Source of the DNA: Sternotherus odoratus
Taxonomy: Eukaryota; Chordata; Testudines; Kinosternidae
DNA: 64,000 nucleotides
Direction of reading: 5' to 3'
Assembly (NCBI GenBank): GCA_032164245.1
Contig: JAVMKO010000006.1
Location: 35,800,319-35,864,318, forward strand
How positions within the stretch are numbered: the stretch's first letter is position 1; each line of letters begins with the position of its first letter. Below are positions 13,401-28,400 of this stretch, one piece after another. The translations under genes were made by a program, and so were the position numbers. Under the pieces are notes generated by a model. That model was not told the DNA's origin. It ran no database searches and worked only from the letters and a program-made list of their open reading frames with translations.

Positions 13401-16400
13401 TCGCAGGCTGTGCATCATTCTAGCCAAGCTCCCAGTGAGCACATCTAGCTGCAATGCGGGATATGAAAGCAAGGAGAGGCCTAGGAGACAGGCATCCCAC
13501 CATGAAGGGGCGTTAGATAAGATGCTGATCTCCCTCACAGATCTGCAAGCAACATGGCTAAGACAGAAAAGCTCTGGTCCTCACCCCTGGCCAGCAGAGC
13601 ACTGGTCCCTACGTCTATTCTCCAAGATTCTGTCCAGCATAGTTTTAAAGGGGTTGCTACTCTTTTCCTTGGAGGGACTTGCCCTAATAACGACACTTGA
13701 TTTTTCTTTGCTCAGTTCCCTCCCTGGAGAATAACAGTAACATCACAACAGCACCATATCAGATGCATCACCATGAACACATGGCACCTTTCTCTCCGAG
13801 AGGAGCTACTTGTAGAAATAATGCTTTTATTGGGGGGCACCAGACATCTTGCAGAAAGACAGATCAGGCTGCACCAAGTCTCTCCACAGGCGGCGTTGCA
13901 GTCCTCATGGGGGGGGGGAAGGAGAGAGGGGAGAGGGGAGAGGGGAGAGGGGAGAGGGGAGAGGGGAGAGGGGAGAGGGGAGAGGGGAGAGGGGAGAGGG
14001 GAGAGGGGAGAGGGAAAAAGAAAACAAAAAAAGATTGGGAGAGAAGAAGGCTGCCAGATAGTTTATTTTTCCATCTGACTTTCACCACTGGAGAGGTACA
14101 AAGGTAGATGGGTGTGTGCGTGCACACACGTGTGCAGGGCAGAAGCATTTGCAGACTTGGGATGGAGGGGGAGGGTTAAGTCTGCATATTAACATATTTC
14201 CTGGCATGTTTAAGCCACTTCTCTTTTATGAATCACCTCTAACCAAAACTGCTTCAAGCTGCCCTCCTTATAAAATAATAATAATTTAAAAAAAAAAAAT
14301 ACAAAAACAACAGAAGAAAAGGGGAAGATGTGATGTTCAGAGATGCATTTTATTTTAAGAGAGTGGATTCATCACAGGGAGAAGAGAGAACGGTTACATT
14401 TGAAGAATTCTAATCAAACTGGCCAGCGTTCTGACTCTCTGCATCCATACAAAAATACTGAAAACATGTTTGTCCCAGCACAGATTGTCTGGCTCAAAAG
14501 AAATGAGCTCAGATCCTTAAAGGGACTTAGGCACCTCAACCCCAGATTTAGGCACCTAAGTCCCATTTTAGGTAACACTGTGATCCACAAAGGTCCATTC
14601 AGCTGCCACCCCGTTTAGGTGCCTGAATTCACTCAGCATCTACAGTTTTGTAATAGAAGTTCCCTGGGCACATATGCTGCTGCCTCACTCTAGGGGGTTG
14701 GCAACCTTTGGCATACAGCCCATCAGGGTAATTTGCTGGCAGGCAGTGAGACACAGTCCCCGCAGCTCCCAGTGGCTGCGGTTCACGGTTCTTGGCAATG
14801 GGAGCTGCAGGAAGCGGCGGGCTGCAAGGAGGTTATATTAGGAACATCAAGTCAGATCTGTGTGTCCCCTAGTTTTGCTGGAGAACTCCTTGGAGGAGCA
14901 TGGAACTAGAGAGAGAGCTTTCTTTTCCCCCAGTTGAAGAGACTAGGATGCTTGATTTTCTGCAGCTACTCCCTTCTTAACTCCACCAGGTGATACTATA
15001 ATCCCACTGGTTCTCCAGTCAAGCAGAGTGTCCATCAGGAAAAACAGGTTAGAGAAGATCTACCTGTCCAACAGAGAAAAAACAAACAGAAACCACCACT
15101 TCAAAAAAATACCCCCCACCCCATTTCAGGCCAGCAATACCCTTTGCAAAGAAGCAGGAAAGGGCAAAAGTCCAACTATGACCCTTCATAGGCAAGCCCA
15201 CTGTAACCAGGAACTGTGCTGGATTAAAATGGGAATATTTCTCTCACCACTTGCTACTGCCCTGCTGGGAGTCTCTTATGGTGACTCTTCTGCGCTCTTT
15301 TTTTTTTTTTTTTTTTTTGCCTTTTACCAGGGCTGAACATAACCACCAGTTGCTAGAGGCAAGGAGAGCACTATCCTGGCAATGACAAGGGAGACAAGAG
15401 GACGGGAACCAGTTAGCATTCCCGGAACATACAGCCTACTTTAAAAAAGAAAACCTCACCCCCCCACCCCAGGTCTGCACACCATAGCTCTATCGCCATT
15501 TTGATGTCCTTGACACGTGCCGATGGCATGGAGGCGGCTGGCACCAGTACAGCCCAAGAGAAAGAACGAGAGGCCAATGGAGATTTATGTGAGGAGAGTG
15601 AGATGGACAAGGTAAAATTGTCAGGAGGAGTTGTTAGAAAGTAAAATATATTGTGACAATTCCACTCCTGCCGTTCATCAATAAACTGACAGATCATTTA
15701 GTGTCAATTAGGAGTGATAGATGGACAAGTCCCCATGATCCTGGGCCAAAATTAATGGCTGGGAGGGAGAGAGTGATTGAAAATGACGGCTGACATTGAG
15801 AGGAAAGTCCTGAAGGTCCCCAAGGGGCCATTACTTGCCTCATTCCCTTGCAGATCAATGCAGGGACAAACCCAAAAACAGACACTTCAAGACAAAACTT
15901 AATCAGACTTCCTTTCCTTCTTTCTCCTTCTAAGTTCCGCTCCCTTGCTCGGCCACCTTGCTCTCCTCTGCCTGCTCTCGCCACACTGCTAAGAACTGCT
16001 ACAGGTGGCAGCGAGACACAGTAACGGAAACCTGCTACAGGCTTCCCCGCAGCCAGGAGCCTTACTCCACTCCTAACATTGCAGGATCACAGGGAAGCAC
16101 ATGCTTAGATTTATTTCAACACCACTGTATTGGAATTGGAGGGTGGAGGAAATAACACTGCCTCCCGCCTTGTCATACCCAAATGCAGAATCTCACAGAC
16201 ACTACTATTCCCACTTGCTAGACAGGGGTGGCCAGAGGTTCTGTAAACCAGCCACTCAAGAGCCATTTCACACAGACAAGAGAGCATATTTTAAGTCCCA
16301 TCTTGTAACAGATGGCTTTAACATTACTTATCTCCAGAGCCATCAATATCTTCAAATCCTTAATCCCATAAATCACATTCCTCCTGCTCCAGGGCCCAGT

Positions 16401-19400
16401 GCTGCCACTCCCCACCCTCCAAAGCCCCAAACAACTTCTGTACCCCAGTCATGCCATCACCACTGCAATACTGTAGGGTGCATCCACCTGCCCCTACTCT
16501 CTAAGATGTCCACCAATGCTTCCCTGCTATCACATGCACTGTCCAGGGCATTATATTGCCACTCCTTCCCCAGGACATTTCAATGTATCCATGCTACAGT
16601 GCATACCCGCACCTACTCTCCGGGACATGCCACCATTTCTTCAAAGGAAGCAGCTTCAGTTATTCCTAAGGCTACCTGTTCCCAAAATGCCACCATCATG
16701 GACCCTCCATGTCCACCAGGGCACAAGAGATTCATATGTGCACATGTCACAGGTGACTTCCTGATGAAAGGTGCTTGCCAAGGCACCTTGAAGTGGCTGT
16801 ATTTGTTCAACACCACCACTAGATGCTGAGGAGAGGATTGTGGGAACTCAATCACAAGGGCTGATGAGAATGAAGGGAAACAGACCCAGGATTCACGCAA
16901 AATGTCCTTACCGCAAAGCAAGGACAGAAACAGACACTAGCAGTGACAGACACGGAAGAAACTCTAAAGAAAATGTCTTCGGTGAAGACAGCAGCTATTT
17001 GATTGAAAGGGACCCTGGCAAGTACTTTTTTTTTTTTTTAAATTCCATTTATAAAATCCTTATGGATGCTCAAAAACAAATTCTCTTTGCCTGAAGCCTG
17101 GAATTTTCCCATTGGTAAACACTTTTCCCCCTCTTTGCTTCTTATGACGCATGAGCCAATACAGCAATAAACCATTTACTGTTTTTCAGGAGTGTCAGCA
17201 ATGATGCCATCAAGGGCATCAGAACAGCTCTCATAGCAGAGCTTGGATTCCCTCTGGTGGTTGAAAAGCAGATTCACAGCAAAAATATGATGTTATTACT
17301 ATTAATTTGTATAACACAGTATAAGGCCCCAAGTATTTAACTAGGTACTTATTCCAGCCCTAGCACTCCGGTGATGGGGACTGTATAAGTAGCACTGGGG
17401 CTAACACTAAGAAAAACTATTTCTTCCCTTTCTCTCATCAGATAAATTAAAAATAAATAGAGGAAGTTCTACTTCAGGGACGCCCCATTGGAAGAAAGAT
17501 AGATGATGCCAAATAATAGTGAGGAGTGTTATAGCAGAGTCCCAGCTCTGCCACTTAACCTCTTTGTCGCAGCTTCCACTAGGGTGGCCAGATGTCCCGA
17601 TTTTTATAGGGACAGTTCTGGTTTTTGGGTCTTTTTCTTATATAGGCTCCCATTACACCACCACCAAATCTGTCCCGATTTTTCACACTTGCTGTCTGGT
17701 CACCCTAGCATCCATATCTATAAAACAGCTAACAAGGGGCTACTAACAAGAATATTTATTTCATGGGGCTACTGTGAGTTCTAATTAACCTTTTCATGCC
17801 TGATTCTTTGTAACCTTATTTGTAAAATGTGCCACTTTGGTGGCCTCTAGAAATGAAGTGACAGATTTGTAGATTCTTTTGGAACCTTTGTGATGAAAGA
17901 CTCTATTCATGCAAACTTTTTAAAAAATGAAATAGAGCAGGGGTTGCCAGCCTGTGGCTCCGGAGCCATATGTGGCTATTTAGAAGTTAATATGTGGCTC
18001 CTTGTGTAGGCACAGATTCCAGGGCTGGAGCTATAGGCACCAACTTTACCATGTGCTCATTGTTCAACCCCTGGCTCTGCCCCAGGCCCTGCCCCCATTC
18101 CACTCCTTCCTGCCCCCTCACGAGCCTGCCATGCCCCTGCCCCTCTCCCTTCCCGCCCACCCCCAGATCCTCCTGCACGCCATGAAACAGCTGATCAGAA
18201 GGTGTGAAGTGGAGGGGGAAATGCTGATTGGCAGGGCTGCCAGTGGGAGGGAGGTACTAGAAACAGGGCAGGAGGTTGATGGGGGGCTGCTGACATATTA
18301 CTGTGGCTCTTTGACAACATACATTGGTAAATTCTGGCTCCTTCTCAGGCTCAGATTGGCTACCCCTGGAATAGAGTATGGTGAGAACCAGAGGCTATCT
18401 ACCCCCTACTTGCAACAGATTGAGGTAATAATGATCTGGCAAACAGAGCCAAGAGTATGGTGTGATATATGCTAATGACACAGGTTATCCCAGTGAAACA
18501 AGACTAGAGAGGGTTGTGAGGGGCTCCAGAAGGGTCCAGCAAAACTAGGAACAATGAAAAACAAAATGGTAGATGAAATTCTGCCATGACAACTGCCAGG
18601 TGGCACACACTGGAAGGACAATTTCAAGTGACCTGCTCACGCTGACAGGCTCTGAAAACTAGTAATGTAGCAGGAAAGAAGTCTAAGTGCCACTGCAGAT
18701 AAATCAACAAGGCAACTGGTGCAACAGGCAACATAGTCAGAACTGGAACGAAGAGGTGCGGCTGCATAAGGGGACAGAACAACTACAAGCCATTACATAA
18801 ATAGATGCATAGACTACCAGATTTGCAATACACTTCACATGACAGAGAAAAATCTAACTACAGCCTCATCTCCAGTCTTCTCTTCCTAAGTAAAAGTCAT
18901 TGAGGATTTGTCTACACACTAGTTTTGCACTGATTTAACTCCACCAGTTTAGAAACCAATATATTTAAAGGATGCAGTCTCCTAGCACAGGCACAGTTAA
19001 ACGGGTATCAGTGCTTATACTGGCAATAGCTATACCAACGTAAGAACATCAGTAAGAGCATAACCGCAACCACACAGTGGGGAAAGAGGTGGGGGGAGGA
19101 GGTGGGGGAAAGTGTGTTGTACTGATTTAACTAGATAGCCTTCCAAACCAATATAGTCAGTCAGATTGGTTAAAAAAAACAAAAAACAAAAAAAAACTGT
19201 GCATAGATAAGCCTTGGGAAAATAGAGACAACCCAGCTGCAGCAACATGTGTGACATCATCCTATGACTCAGACACTTCACAAGCAAAATTTAGTTTGAG
19301 ATATGCTAGAGAATAACCCTAATAGCACTGGCATCCTGGAAGGAAGGAATGGAGACAGATGGAGAAATCAGTGTTTGAAGAATCCACAGCTGGAGTCACA

Positions 19401-22400
19401 AAGAAAAGACAAATGACAACAAGAGATTATCCAAACGACTCCTTCCCATCTTTGATTTTTAAAAAATCAGAATAACCCCCCTAAAACTGACATGGTCATA
19501 AAAAGGTCTTCTGTGGCCCTTAATGACCATCAATAACGGTTTGCATCAAGTGGCCACTTCCACTGAGTCTTGGAGTGTTACTCAAGCCAGAAGGTGCCTG
19601 AGATGACAAGCTAACCAGGTCTCCCACAGAGATGGGCCATCCCCTTTGATCTTCTCTCCGGCTTCTTTCTCAGATTTGTGTCTAATTTGATTGGAAGCTT
19701 CCCTGGCCAAGAATCTGCCATATCAAATCGCTGAAGTGCGTGCCCAGCATATTTCAGGATGCTAGAGAAATAACAGGTGTGTCCTGCACTCCACTCCTCC
19801 GAGCTGGCGGGTTCAGGCTGTGCACTTTCCTTCTGCTCTCCCCTACCCAGAAGATCCACCTCAATATGTTCTACTAACAAGCAGTAACTTGAATGCTCCA
19901 TCCTGTCCTCAGGAACCCAGCATACTTCTGGAAGAGGCATATGTAGTCCTTTCACAAATTGGAGAACCCCCAGAGTAAGGTGACCAAGCCAGCAGATACA
20001 CTCAGGTGTGCACGGAGAAATACAAGCAACTTCCCCACATCCTACCTGAGCCTAAAACAAGTGGCCCCTTCCCATTCTTTAGGTCCACCAATAGGTAAGG
20101 CAGAGCCCAGTTAACTTTCCAGCCTTTGGCAAGTAGCCTGAAGTTTTCACCTCTCAACTATATCTGCCCTTAGTCCAGATCCTCCATCTCTTGGCATGTC
20201 CTGATCTCTCCTTTCCTCTAGACTCCCTACACCTTCCATCCTGGACTCTCCAGCTATACTGAGTCCCACCTTCTTTCCTGATTTATCTCTTCCCTGAATT
20301 CCATCCCTGACCACCCCCAGCAATGTGGGATCCCTCCATAAGGATTTCTTCCTAGACATTACATTCCCCCAACCACACACACACAAACTCTGATCCATTT
20401 CACTCTTCCACCAAGGCTGGGCACAAAAATCTGGATTCCTTCTGTGGAGTGCACTGGCTACCAGAGGGACTCCACCGTTCACCAATGGTGAAAAGACCTC
20501 AGACAGGAAGAGTATTCTCCTGGATATGCTCCTAAACCCAACTCCACACTCCTTCCCAATTACTGCAGCAGGCAAAGGATATGTGGTCATTGGTTTCACA
20601 CAGATCTGGAAGCCTGAGCAGAGTAGCACATAAGAACCAGTCAGCTTCCCCCCAAAGGATGAATACTCTGGGTTGGGTGGTCTGGAGGACTGGCTCACAA
20701 TAGCATTCGAGACAGAGGCAGCATATGAGGTTCAGTAAGATCACCCTAATGGTTGTGACAGCAAGCCCTAAAAGGTGATGTCCAATCAATCTCTGCCTAA
20801 GCCCACCCAGAGAAAGAAAGAAGCTGATACTCACTTGGAATGTGCCATTACAGGATCATCTGCCCAGCCTCCTTGCCGACGTGGGGGTTTGGGTGGAGGG
20901 CCCTTTAAGAATAAGAGACACACAAGAAAGATGATACGTTATACCCAGTTCCAACCAGACTACCTCACACTAGGTTCACTCACATTGATCCCTGCAGAGA
21001 GTTACCTGGCAAGAAGTTTGACTCCAACACTGAGATGCTGTTTTTTAACAGTGTTTTACAAAGCAAAGGAACAGTAATGTTGCAGGGCTGGTTTTAAAGT
21101 GTCTGAGACAATATCAGGGTGCATCACTCTATTCAGGGCCTAGCTGAGTCTCAAGTTCACACACACAAGGCTCAGATGACGCCTAGCCAAAACATGCTGG
21201 GTATGGTGGCAGTCCAGCCTGTGGGTGCTGCCCTCTCCAGGATGGTTTAGTATTGTTAAACTGCAGTCATTTTTGTTTCATATCATACGTGCACATCAAA
21301 TTAACACACTCCCTTACCCCCAAGGAGCTCTCTGTTCAAGACAGGCAAACGGACAGGACAAGACATACCAAGACACATTTGGAGACTGAATTGGACTTTT
21401 AGAAGATACTTATTCCTATTATCTTGCTCCTTCCTATGATGTGTTGTGTGGCCATGGCAATAGGCAGGTGGGGACGTGGCTCAAGGATTGGGATAAGAAT
21501 TTCTGAGACCGTAAGGGGAGCCAGTAGGCTGCTGTTCTGTGTGTCCAGCCCATGCCCTCTGCACCTTTGGGCTCAATTCCCCCCTCCTAGGGTACTGAAG
21601 TATAACATACCTGATATGGAAAAGGCTTTAGCAGTTTGCATAGCATGCAGTAGTGTGTATGATTGGTTGCCCTGCCCCACCCTATTTCAGATTTTCATTG
21701 CCCCAAAGGATGCTGTCCAAGAAAAGCAGGTGGGCTAAAGAAATTCATAAGACTACAGCACCAAATGTGGAGAGCAGCACAGTAACCCTAAGGGAGCTTC
21801 AACCCTTAGGCAGGGGTAGTTAACTTTAGTTAAGAAAGGGGGAATGGATGAGTGAATACTGAAGATTTCCTGGTCTCAGAGTGAGGGGTGGAGGAGGATA
21901 ACTCTGAGACAAGGCCAGCAAAGGGTCTCTTGCTTCTCAATGAGGAAAGGCTGGTGGTAACTCTGAGGCCGAGGGACTCCTCTGTTTGTTTCTAGAAGCA
22001 GAAGTATTGTTTGAGAGTGTGGGAAATGGACATAGCCTGCCAGGGGCAACTGCTGCCTGCTATAAGGAGGGGGCACGACCCTGCATAGCTCCTCAGGAGG
22101 AGCAAAAATAGGCACTCTCCAAAAATAAACAGGGAACAGAAATGAGCTGGGAGCCGCGGTCCCAAAATACTGGCTTTCTTCAGCAAAGGGAGCGCGGGGG
22201 GGGCAGAGGGACAGGCAGGGAATTTGAAGTGCAGGAAATGGCCTCCTTATATGGATTCATCCGCATGGGGACAGAGCTCAGTCGACTGGAATGACCAAGT
22301 CACAGAATGTAAAGCCTCCAAGGCCCCAAGTGAATGGAGGTTTCTGATCTTTACACGATTCGCCCAGATTCTTAAGATGCCAAACTACAGAAGAGGCTAC

Positions 22401-25400
22401 AGTGCCAAAAAAGGAGCATTTTGAATTCAGATGATTTGTGTGCTCCCGAGCCCAGAAAAAAAGGGGGAAAACCACACCACATATGGGCGTGCACGCCCAT
22501 ACAAAAAACCCTACACATACCCCACCCCAACATCTGCTCACACAACTGTTTGTCCCTACATGCAACCCTGATCCCCTGCTCAGATCCCTCCACAGCTCTA
22601 CACAATCCAACAGACAGCCTACAGCCCATGTCCCCCAGCCATACAGCCCCAACAGTCACATTCAAAAACACCTCATGGGCCTGATGAGTTACATGAATGC
22701 TTCCAAAGACTCAAAGGGACAGAACTGAGGCAGGATCCAATACCTCTAGTCTCTGCCTCAGATCATGTTTCCCAGAGTACTTGGGGTTTAATCCCAAACT
22801 ATCACTGTCAACTAACAAGGTTGCTTCAGCTCAGGCACTCAACATTAGAGGATACTTCTGAAAACATGCTCTGGTCTATGACCAACACATGACTTCACTG
22901 GGAAATTGGGGTTTAACCCCACTGCCTCGGCCTTCTTACAACCTCTCCCCACGGAACACACCAACCCTGTGGCTCTTAATGTCCAGAACACGAACCCTTC
23001 ACTATTCCCACAGCCCTTTTATTCCTGTTGCAATAAAACCAGTAATTATTTCAGGATTACCTACAAGGATTATACAGCCACAATGATGGCCAGGCCAAGA
23101 ATCAGTTGAGGATCACTATCTTTATCTTAGTCTATTTGTCTGTAAAGTACTATAACTAGGTTTGTGTACCATATACATTTTTTAAAATAATCATTTACAT
23201 TTATTCATGAGTGTTAAGACCAGAGGGGACCACTGTGATTATCTAGTCTGACCTCCAGTATAACTCAGGCCATAGGACTTCTGTGAATTAATGCCTAATG
23301 GAAATATTCATTTTTTTAGGAAAAAAAATCTAATCTTGATTAATTTTTTTCCAGTAAGAGTGAATCCACAACGTCCCTTGTTGCAATCATTAATTAAATA
23401 TATATCATCATTTATCCAAAAATTTCAATGTGTTTTACAAATTAAGATGTAAGCATCATGTCACACATCACCAAAATACAACCACTTCTGAGGTGGATCT
23501 GGCTGCCCCAACCAGCCCTAAATAAAAATTCAAGAAAAAACTAAAACGAATGTAATGTCTAGTTGAAACATCACATAGAATTTAGAGATACAGTTCTGGT
23601 GTATTGCCAAATTCCAGCCTAGATACCCCAATATTTATGAAGTAGGCTGTAGGATTTTTAATGAACAAAAGTGGTCAAGACCTCTGTGCCCCTAACTTCA
23701 CAGTTAAGTGCCTAAATAAGAGAATGGACTTTCAAAATGATGAGCATCCAGCAGCTCTCAAAGGGTGTCGCCCTGGCTTATTGGTGGACAACTTTCTAGT
23801 GGAGCTTTCCCCATTTCTTTGCATCTTTATAGAATACTTCATTCTCATTAGTCTCTTTGGCTGCATTAAATTAGGAGCTGGTCTACACTACAAAGGTTAG
23901 GTCAATTTAAATACACTATCCAGCTCTACAAAAAATTTCACATCCTGGGCAACATAATTAAGATGACCTAAGTCCTGGTGTAGCCACTGTTAGTCAACAG
24001 GAGAATTTTTTCCATTGACCCAGCTACTGCCTCTTGGACAGGGGGATTCAAACACCAAGTAGTCACTGGCTCCTTCCTACTATTCTCAGTTAGTTCCTCT
24101 TCCTTGTCAGATAGCAGTAATTCTAGGGTGGCTTCTCCTCCGCTCCCTACATGACTGGGGGTGGGTATTCCAGACTCCTATTAACTTGCGCCTCTACAGC
24201 TGCAGAGGTAAAGTAGCTGTGTGGATGCTGGAAGCATCTCAACTGCCTCTCTTTGGAACCTGAGCAACAGGCAAACCTTCCAGAAGATGATTAGTGTTAC
24301 AGAGGCAGGTTATGGATTCACTGGGTCCTTCTCATAAATAGATTCTCAGGAGGGATTGGAGAAGTAGATTAATTTTCCTTCATCATCATGACACCCCTTA
24401 GGAGCCATCAGCAGGAAAGGTCAACTCAAATGGCACTGACAGAGGGCACATGGGCCTCAATCCTAACCTGAGAGGTCATGACGACAGGTCAGCAGTGGTC
24501 CATCCCATGTATCTCATACCTCCTACCCAACATCTGATAGAAGCACGAGGCCCAGCTCCCCGCCACAGGCATTAGCTTTGGGGGTAGAGGGCTGGTGGGG
24601 CAGCGGTTGTGGGGAGGGAGGAGGATTGTATGTAGATGCCTTGTTTTCATTTAAGAACAGCCACAGAGTGGAGAGAAAGAGGAGACAGGCCTCAGTTTCA
24701 GTCTCCACAATAAGTCACCCGGGGCTAAGAAAGTCACTCTACAGCTAAGAAAAGCTGCCACCTCAGAGAGGGCTCATGAATTAGTTTTAATTATCACCAA
24801 ACAAAATAATTATGACTCAACTAGTCCCAGTGCCTCTGGGCAGCCACACAAGGAAACCAGGCTGTACAGCCACCACACAGAACAAGACATGGGGAAGGCC
24901 CGATTCCTTGGTCTACCCACACCAATTCTCCTAGCTTCCTAGGAAAATGGAGAGTGGTCCCCACTACCAGACCCCCTAGCGGCCTCCCTCTCTTTATTAG
25001 GCCTTTGTTAGAAAGAAGTACAGCTGCCTTTAGCTGATTTAGCAAATCAGTTCCCCAGGAGTATCCTAAATTCCTCGAGGACTAGGTCTTCACTTCCCCA
25101 GGACCCTTTTGCCCTAATAGCCACTTACTTCCCTTTATTAGGAAAAGTGGGTCAGAGGTGCATCAAGATGGCAAGGAACTAATTTAAAAATTAGATCTAC
25201 ACCACCTCTCAAAGGGGATAAACCACAGCAGCCCATGGTGTACACCAGTTGCCAGGATTTCATTCCATAAAACTGTCATATCCAGCTACAGAAATCAGGC
25301 CCATGTTTCTGTCTGTTCAATAAAGTACACATACTGAAGCATATGACACCCTGCCCTCTTATGTCTTATATCCTTCCCTCTCTCCCCACATCTGTACATC

Positions 25401-28400
25401 AGTGCACTCCCCTCAGAAGCTTATCCTTTTGAACTGTGGGGTTACATAACAATGCCCCTCCCATCCATCCTGGCTATATACAGAAAGGTCCCTTTATCAG
25501 CTTGCTCTTCCCTAGGGCTATGTACTGGTAGCAAATGTTCTCATCCAGCTATACCCCTCCATCAGGTCTTTTAGTGGGCTCAGGATGGAAGCATTCAAAG
25601 CATGAAATAAATGTGTGGAAAAAATCTTTTAATAAAACTATTTCCCATGGGATTCCCAGTGTCTGTCCCTCCTCCCCACCCAGGGAGCTGCTGAACAACT
25701 CAACAGCCAGGCCAGCTGAACAGGGAGGATGCTACAAAAAAGGCTGGGAAATGTGGCTGATTAGAAGAGCTATTTTGGGGAGAATGAAGGAAGATGTCAT
25801 TGAAAGGCCAATAGATAACCTCAATGGGCTGAAAATAACTGCCCTGCTGGCTGGCCACTTGGGGTGCTGTGGGGAGTGGGAGAGAGCAGCACATAGGGCC
25901 TTGGGGAGTGCCAGGCCATATGATGCTGGGGCTCACACTGGGGAAGTTGGCCTAATTAGGGAACATGAGTTCAGTTGCATTTTTCAGATTCCTCCTGGAG
26001 AATCTGGCCAACTTCCAGCTGAGCAGGCCCAGGAATGGTTGGGAGTCCAGCATGTTTGCAGGCAACAGAGAACCACATGGAAAGAGAAGCAAATCCATTT
26101 CAAAAGTATACAGGCGTAACAACCCAGGACTTCTGAAACACTAGCTCCCCTCTGGTGGATGATGCATCTCCTAATAGCAGAGAATAACAGAATCCAGCAG
26201 AATCTCCTGGACATGGCAGCTAAGTTCAGCCCAGTCCAGGACAAACATGTTTGCCAAGCAAATCTGGGAGGGCATTCATAATTGAAAACACCGCCAAGAA
26301 ATACAGCCTTGGAACTGGCACTTATTTCTCTGAGGCTCTGCTGAGATAACATAAGAACATAAAGGCCGTACTGGGTCAGACCAACAGTCCATCTAGCCCA
26401 GGATCCTGTCTACCGACAGTGGCCAATGTCAGGTGCCCCGGAGTGAGTGAACCTAACAGGTAATGATCAAGTGATCTCTCTCCTGCCATCCATCACCCCC
26501 CTCTGACAAACAGAGGCTAGGGACACCATCCTGGCTAATAGCCATTAATGGACTTAACCTCCATGAATTTATCCAGTTCTCTTTTAAACCCTCATAGTCC
26601 TAGCCTTCACAGCCTCCTCAGGCAAGAAGTTCCAAAGGTTGACTGTGTGTTGTGTGAAGAAGAACTTCCCTTTTATTTGTTTTAAACCTGCTGACCACTA
26701 ATTTCATTGGGTGGCCCCTAGTTCTTATATTATGGGAACAAGTAAATAACTTTTCCTTTTTCACTTCCTCCACACCACTCAATTTTATATACCTCTATCA
26801 TATCCCCCCTTAGTCTCCTCTTTTCCAAGCTAAAAAGTCCTAGCCTCTTTAATCTCTCCGCATATGGGACCCATTCCAAACCCCTAATCATTTTAGTTGC
26901 CCTTCTCTGAACCTTTTCTAATGCCAATATATCTTTTTTGAGATGAGGAGACCACATTTGTACACAGTATTCAAGATGTGGGCGCACCATGGATTTGAAT
27001 AAGGGCAATAAGATATTCTCCATCTTATTCTCTATCCCTTTTTTAATGATTCCGAACATCCTGTTTGCTTTCTTGACTGTCCCTGCACACTGCATGGACG
27101 TCTTTAGAGAACTAGCCACGATGACTCCAAGATCTTATTCCTGATTAGTTGTAGCTAAATTAGCCCCCATCATATTGTATGTATAGTTGGGGTTATTTTT
27201 TCCAATGTGCATTACTTTACATTTATCCACATTAAATTTCATTTGCCATTTTGTTGCCCAATCACTTAGTTTTGTGAGATCTTTTTGAAGTTCTTCACAG
27301 TCTGCTTGGGTCTTAACTATTTTGAGCAGTTTAATATCATCTGCAAACTTTGACACCTCACTGTTTACCCCTTCCTCAAATCATTGATGAATAAGTTGAA
27401 TAGGATTGGTCCTAAGACTGACCCTTGGGGAACACCACTAGTTACCCCCTCCATTCAGAAAACTTACCATTTATTCCTACTCTTTGTTCCCTGTCTTTTA
27501 ACTAGTTCTCAATCCATGAAAGGATCTTCCCTCTTATCCCATGGCAACTTAATTTACGTAAGAGCCTTTGGTGCGGGACCTTGTCAAAGGCTTTCTGGAA
27601 ATCTAAGTACACTACGTCCACTGGATCCCCCTTGCTCACATGTTTGTTGACCCCTTCAAAGAACTCGAACAGATTAGTAAGACATGATTTCCCTTTACAG
27701 AAACCATGTTGACTTTTTCCCAACAATTTATGTTCTTCTATATGCCTGACAATTTTATTCTTTACTATTGTTTCAACTCATTTGCCTGGTACAGACGTTA
27801 GACTTACCAGTCTGTAATTGCCAGGATCACCTCTAGAGCCCTTTTTAAATATTGGCGTTACATTAGGTCACCAAGTCATTAGGTCATCCAGTCATTAGGC
27901 ACAGAAGCCGATTTAAAGGACAGGTTACAAACCCTAGTTAATAGTTCTGCAATTTCATATTTAAGTTCTTTCAGAACTCTCGTGTGAATGCCATCTGGTC
28001 CCGGTGACGTGTTACAGTTAAGTTTATCAATTCGTTCCAAAACCTCCTCTCGTGACACTTCAATCTGTGACAATTCCTCAGATTTGTCACCTACAAAAGA
28101 CGGCTCCAGTTTGGGAATCTCCCTAACATCCTCAGCCATGAAGACTGAAGCAAAAAATTAATTTAGTTTCTCCGCAATGACTTTATTGTCTTTCAACTCT
28201 CACTCCCAACACCACACCAAACCATGCAAAGCTTTGATAGCACGTCCCATACCAACAGGGGTTAGCCTTAGCTGAAGGCTCCTCAATAATTGAGCACCAT
28301 GGGGAACAGCTGAACCCTACAAAGCAAGAGATCTTAATTCGATTGTTAGAGATGTGGGGCAGGGGCTGTCTTTTTGTTCTGTTTGTACAGCCCCTAGCAC

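Larger units (their letters stand above)
8125..20834 (-). other. IFT43 intron 3
   Basis: This 12.7-kb intron has no conserved coding segment I recognise. It holds a G run at 8667-8679, the interspersed repeat at 10325-10520, a 7-bp array at 13922-14014, a truncated hAT piece near 14694-14840, a T run at 15298-15318, a MITE at 17580-17707, a hAT element at 17938-18368 and a Harbinger-like MITE at 18904-19213. The rest is unassigned. Confidence 0.6.

Noticed and set aside
13697..14148. Gly-Glu-Arg repeat frames in all three forward frames
   Set aside because: A 7-bp microsatellite without stops explains them.
16430..16780. Possible tandem duplication of 'gtgcat...cctactctc...ccaccat' phrases about 130 bp apart
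   Set aside because: Similarity is too weak by eye to claim a repeat.
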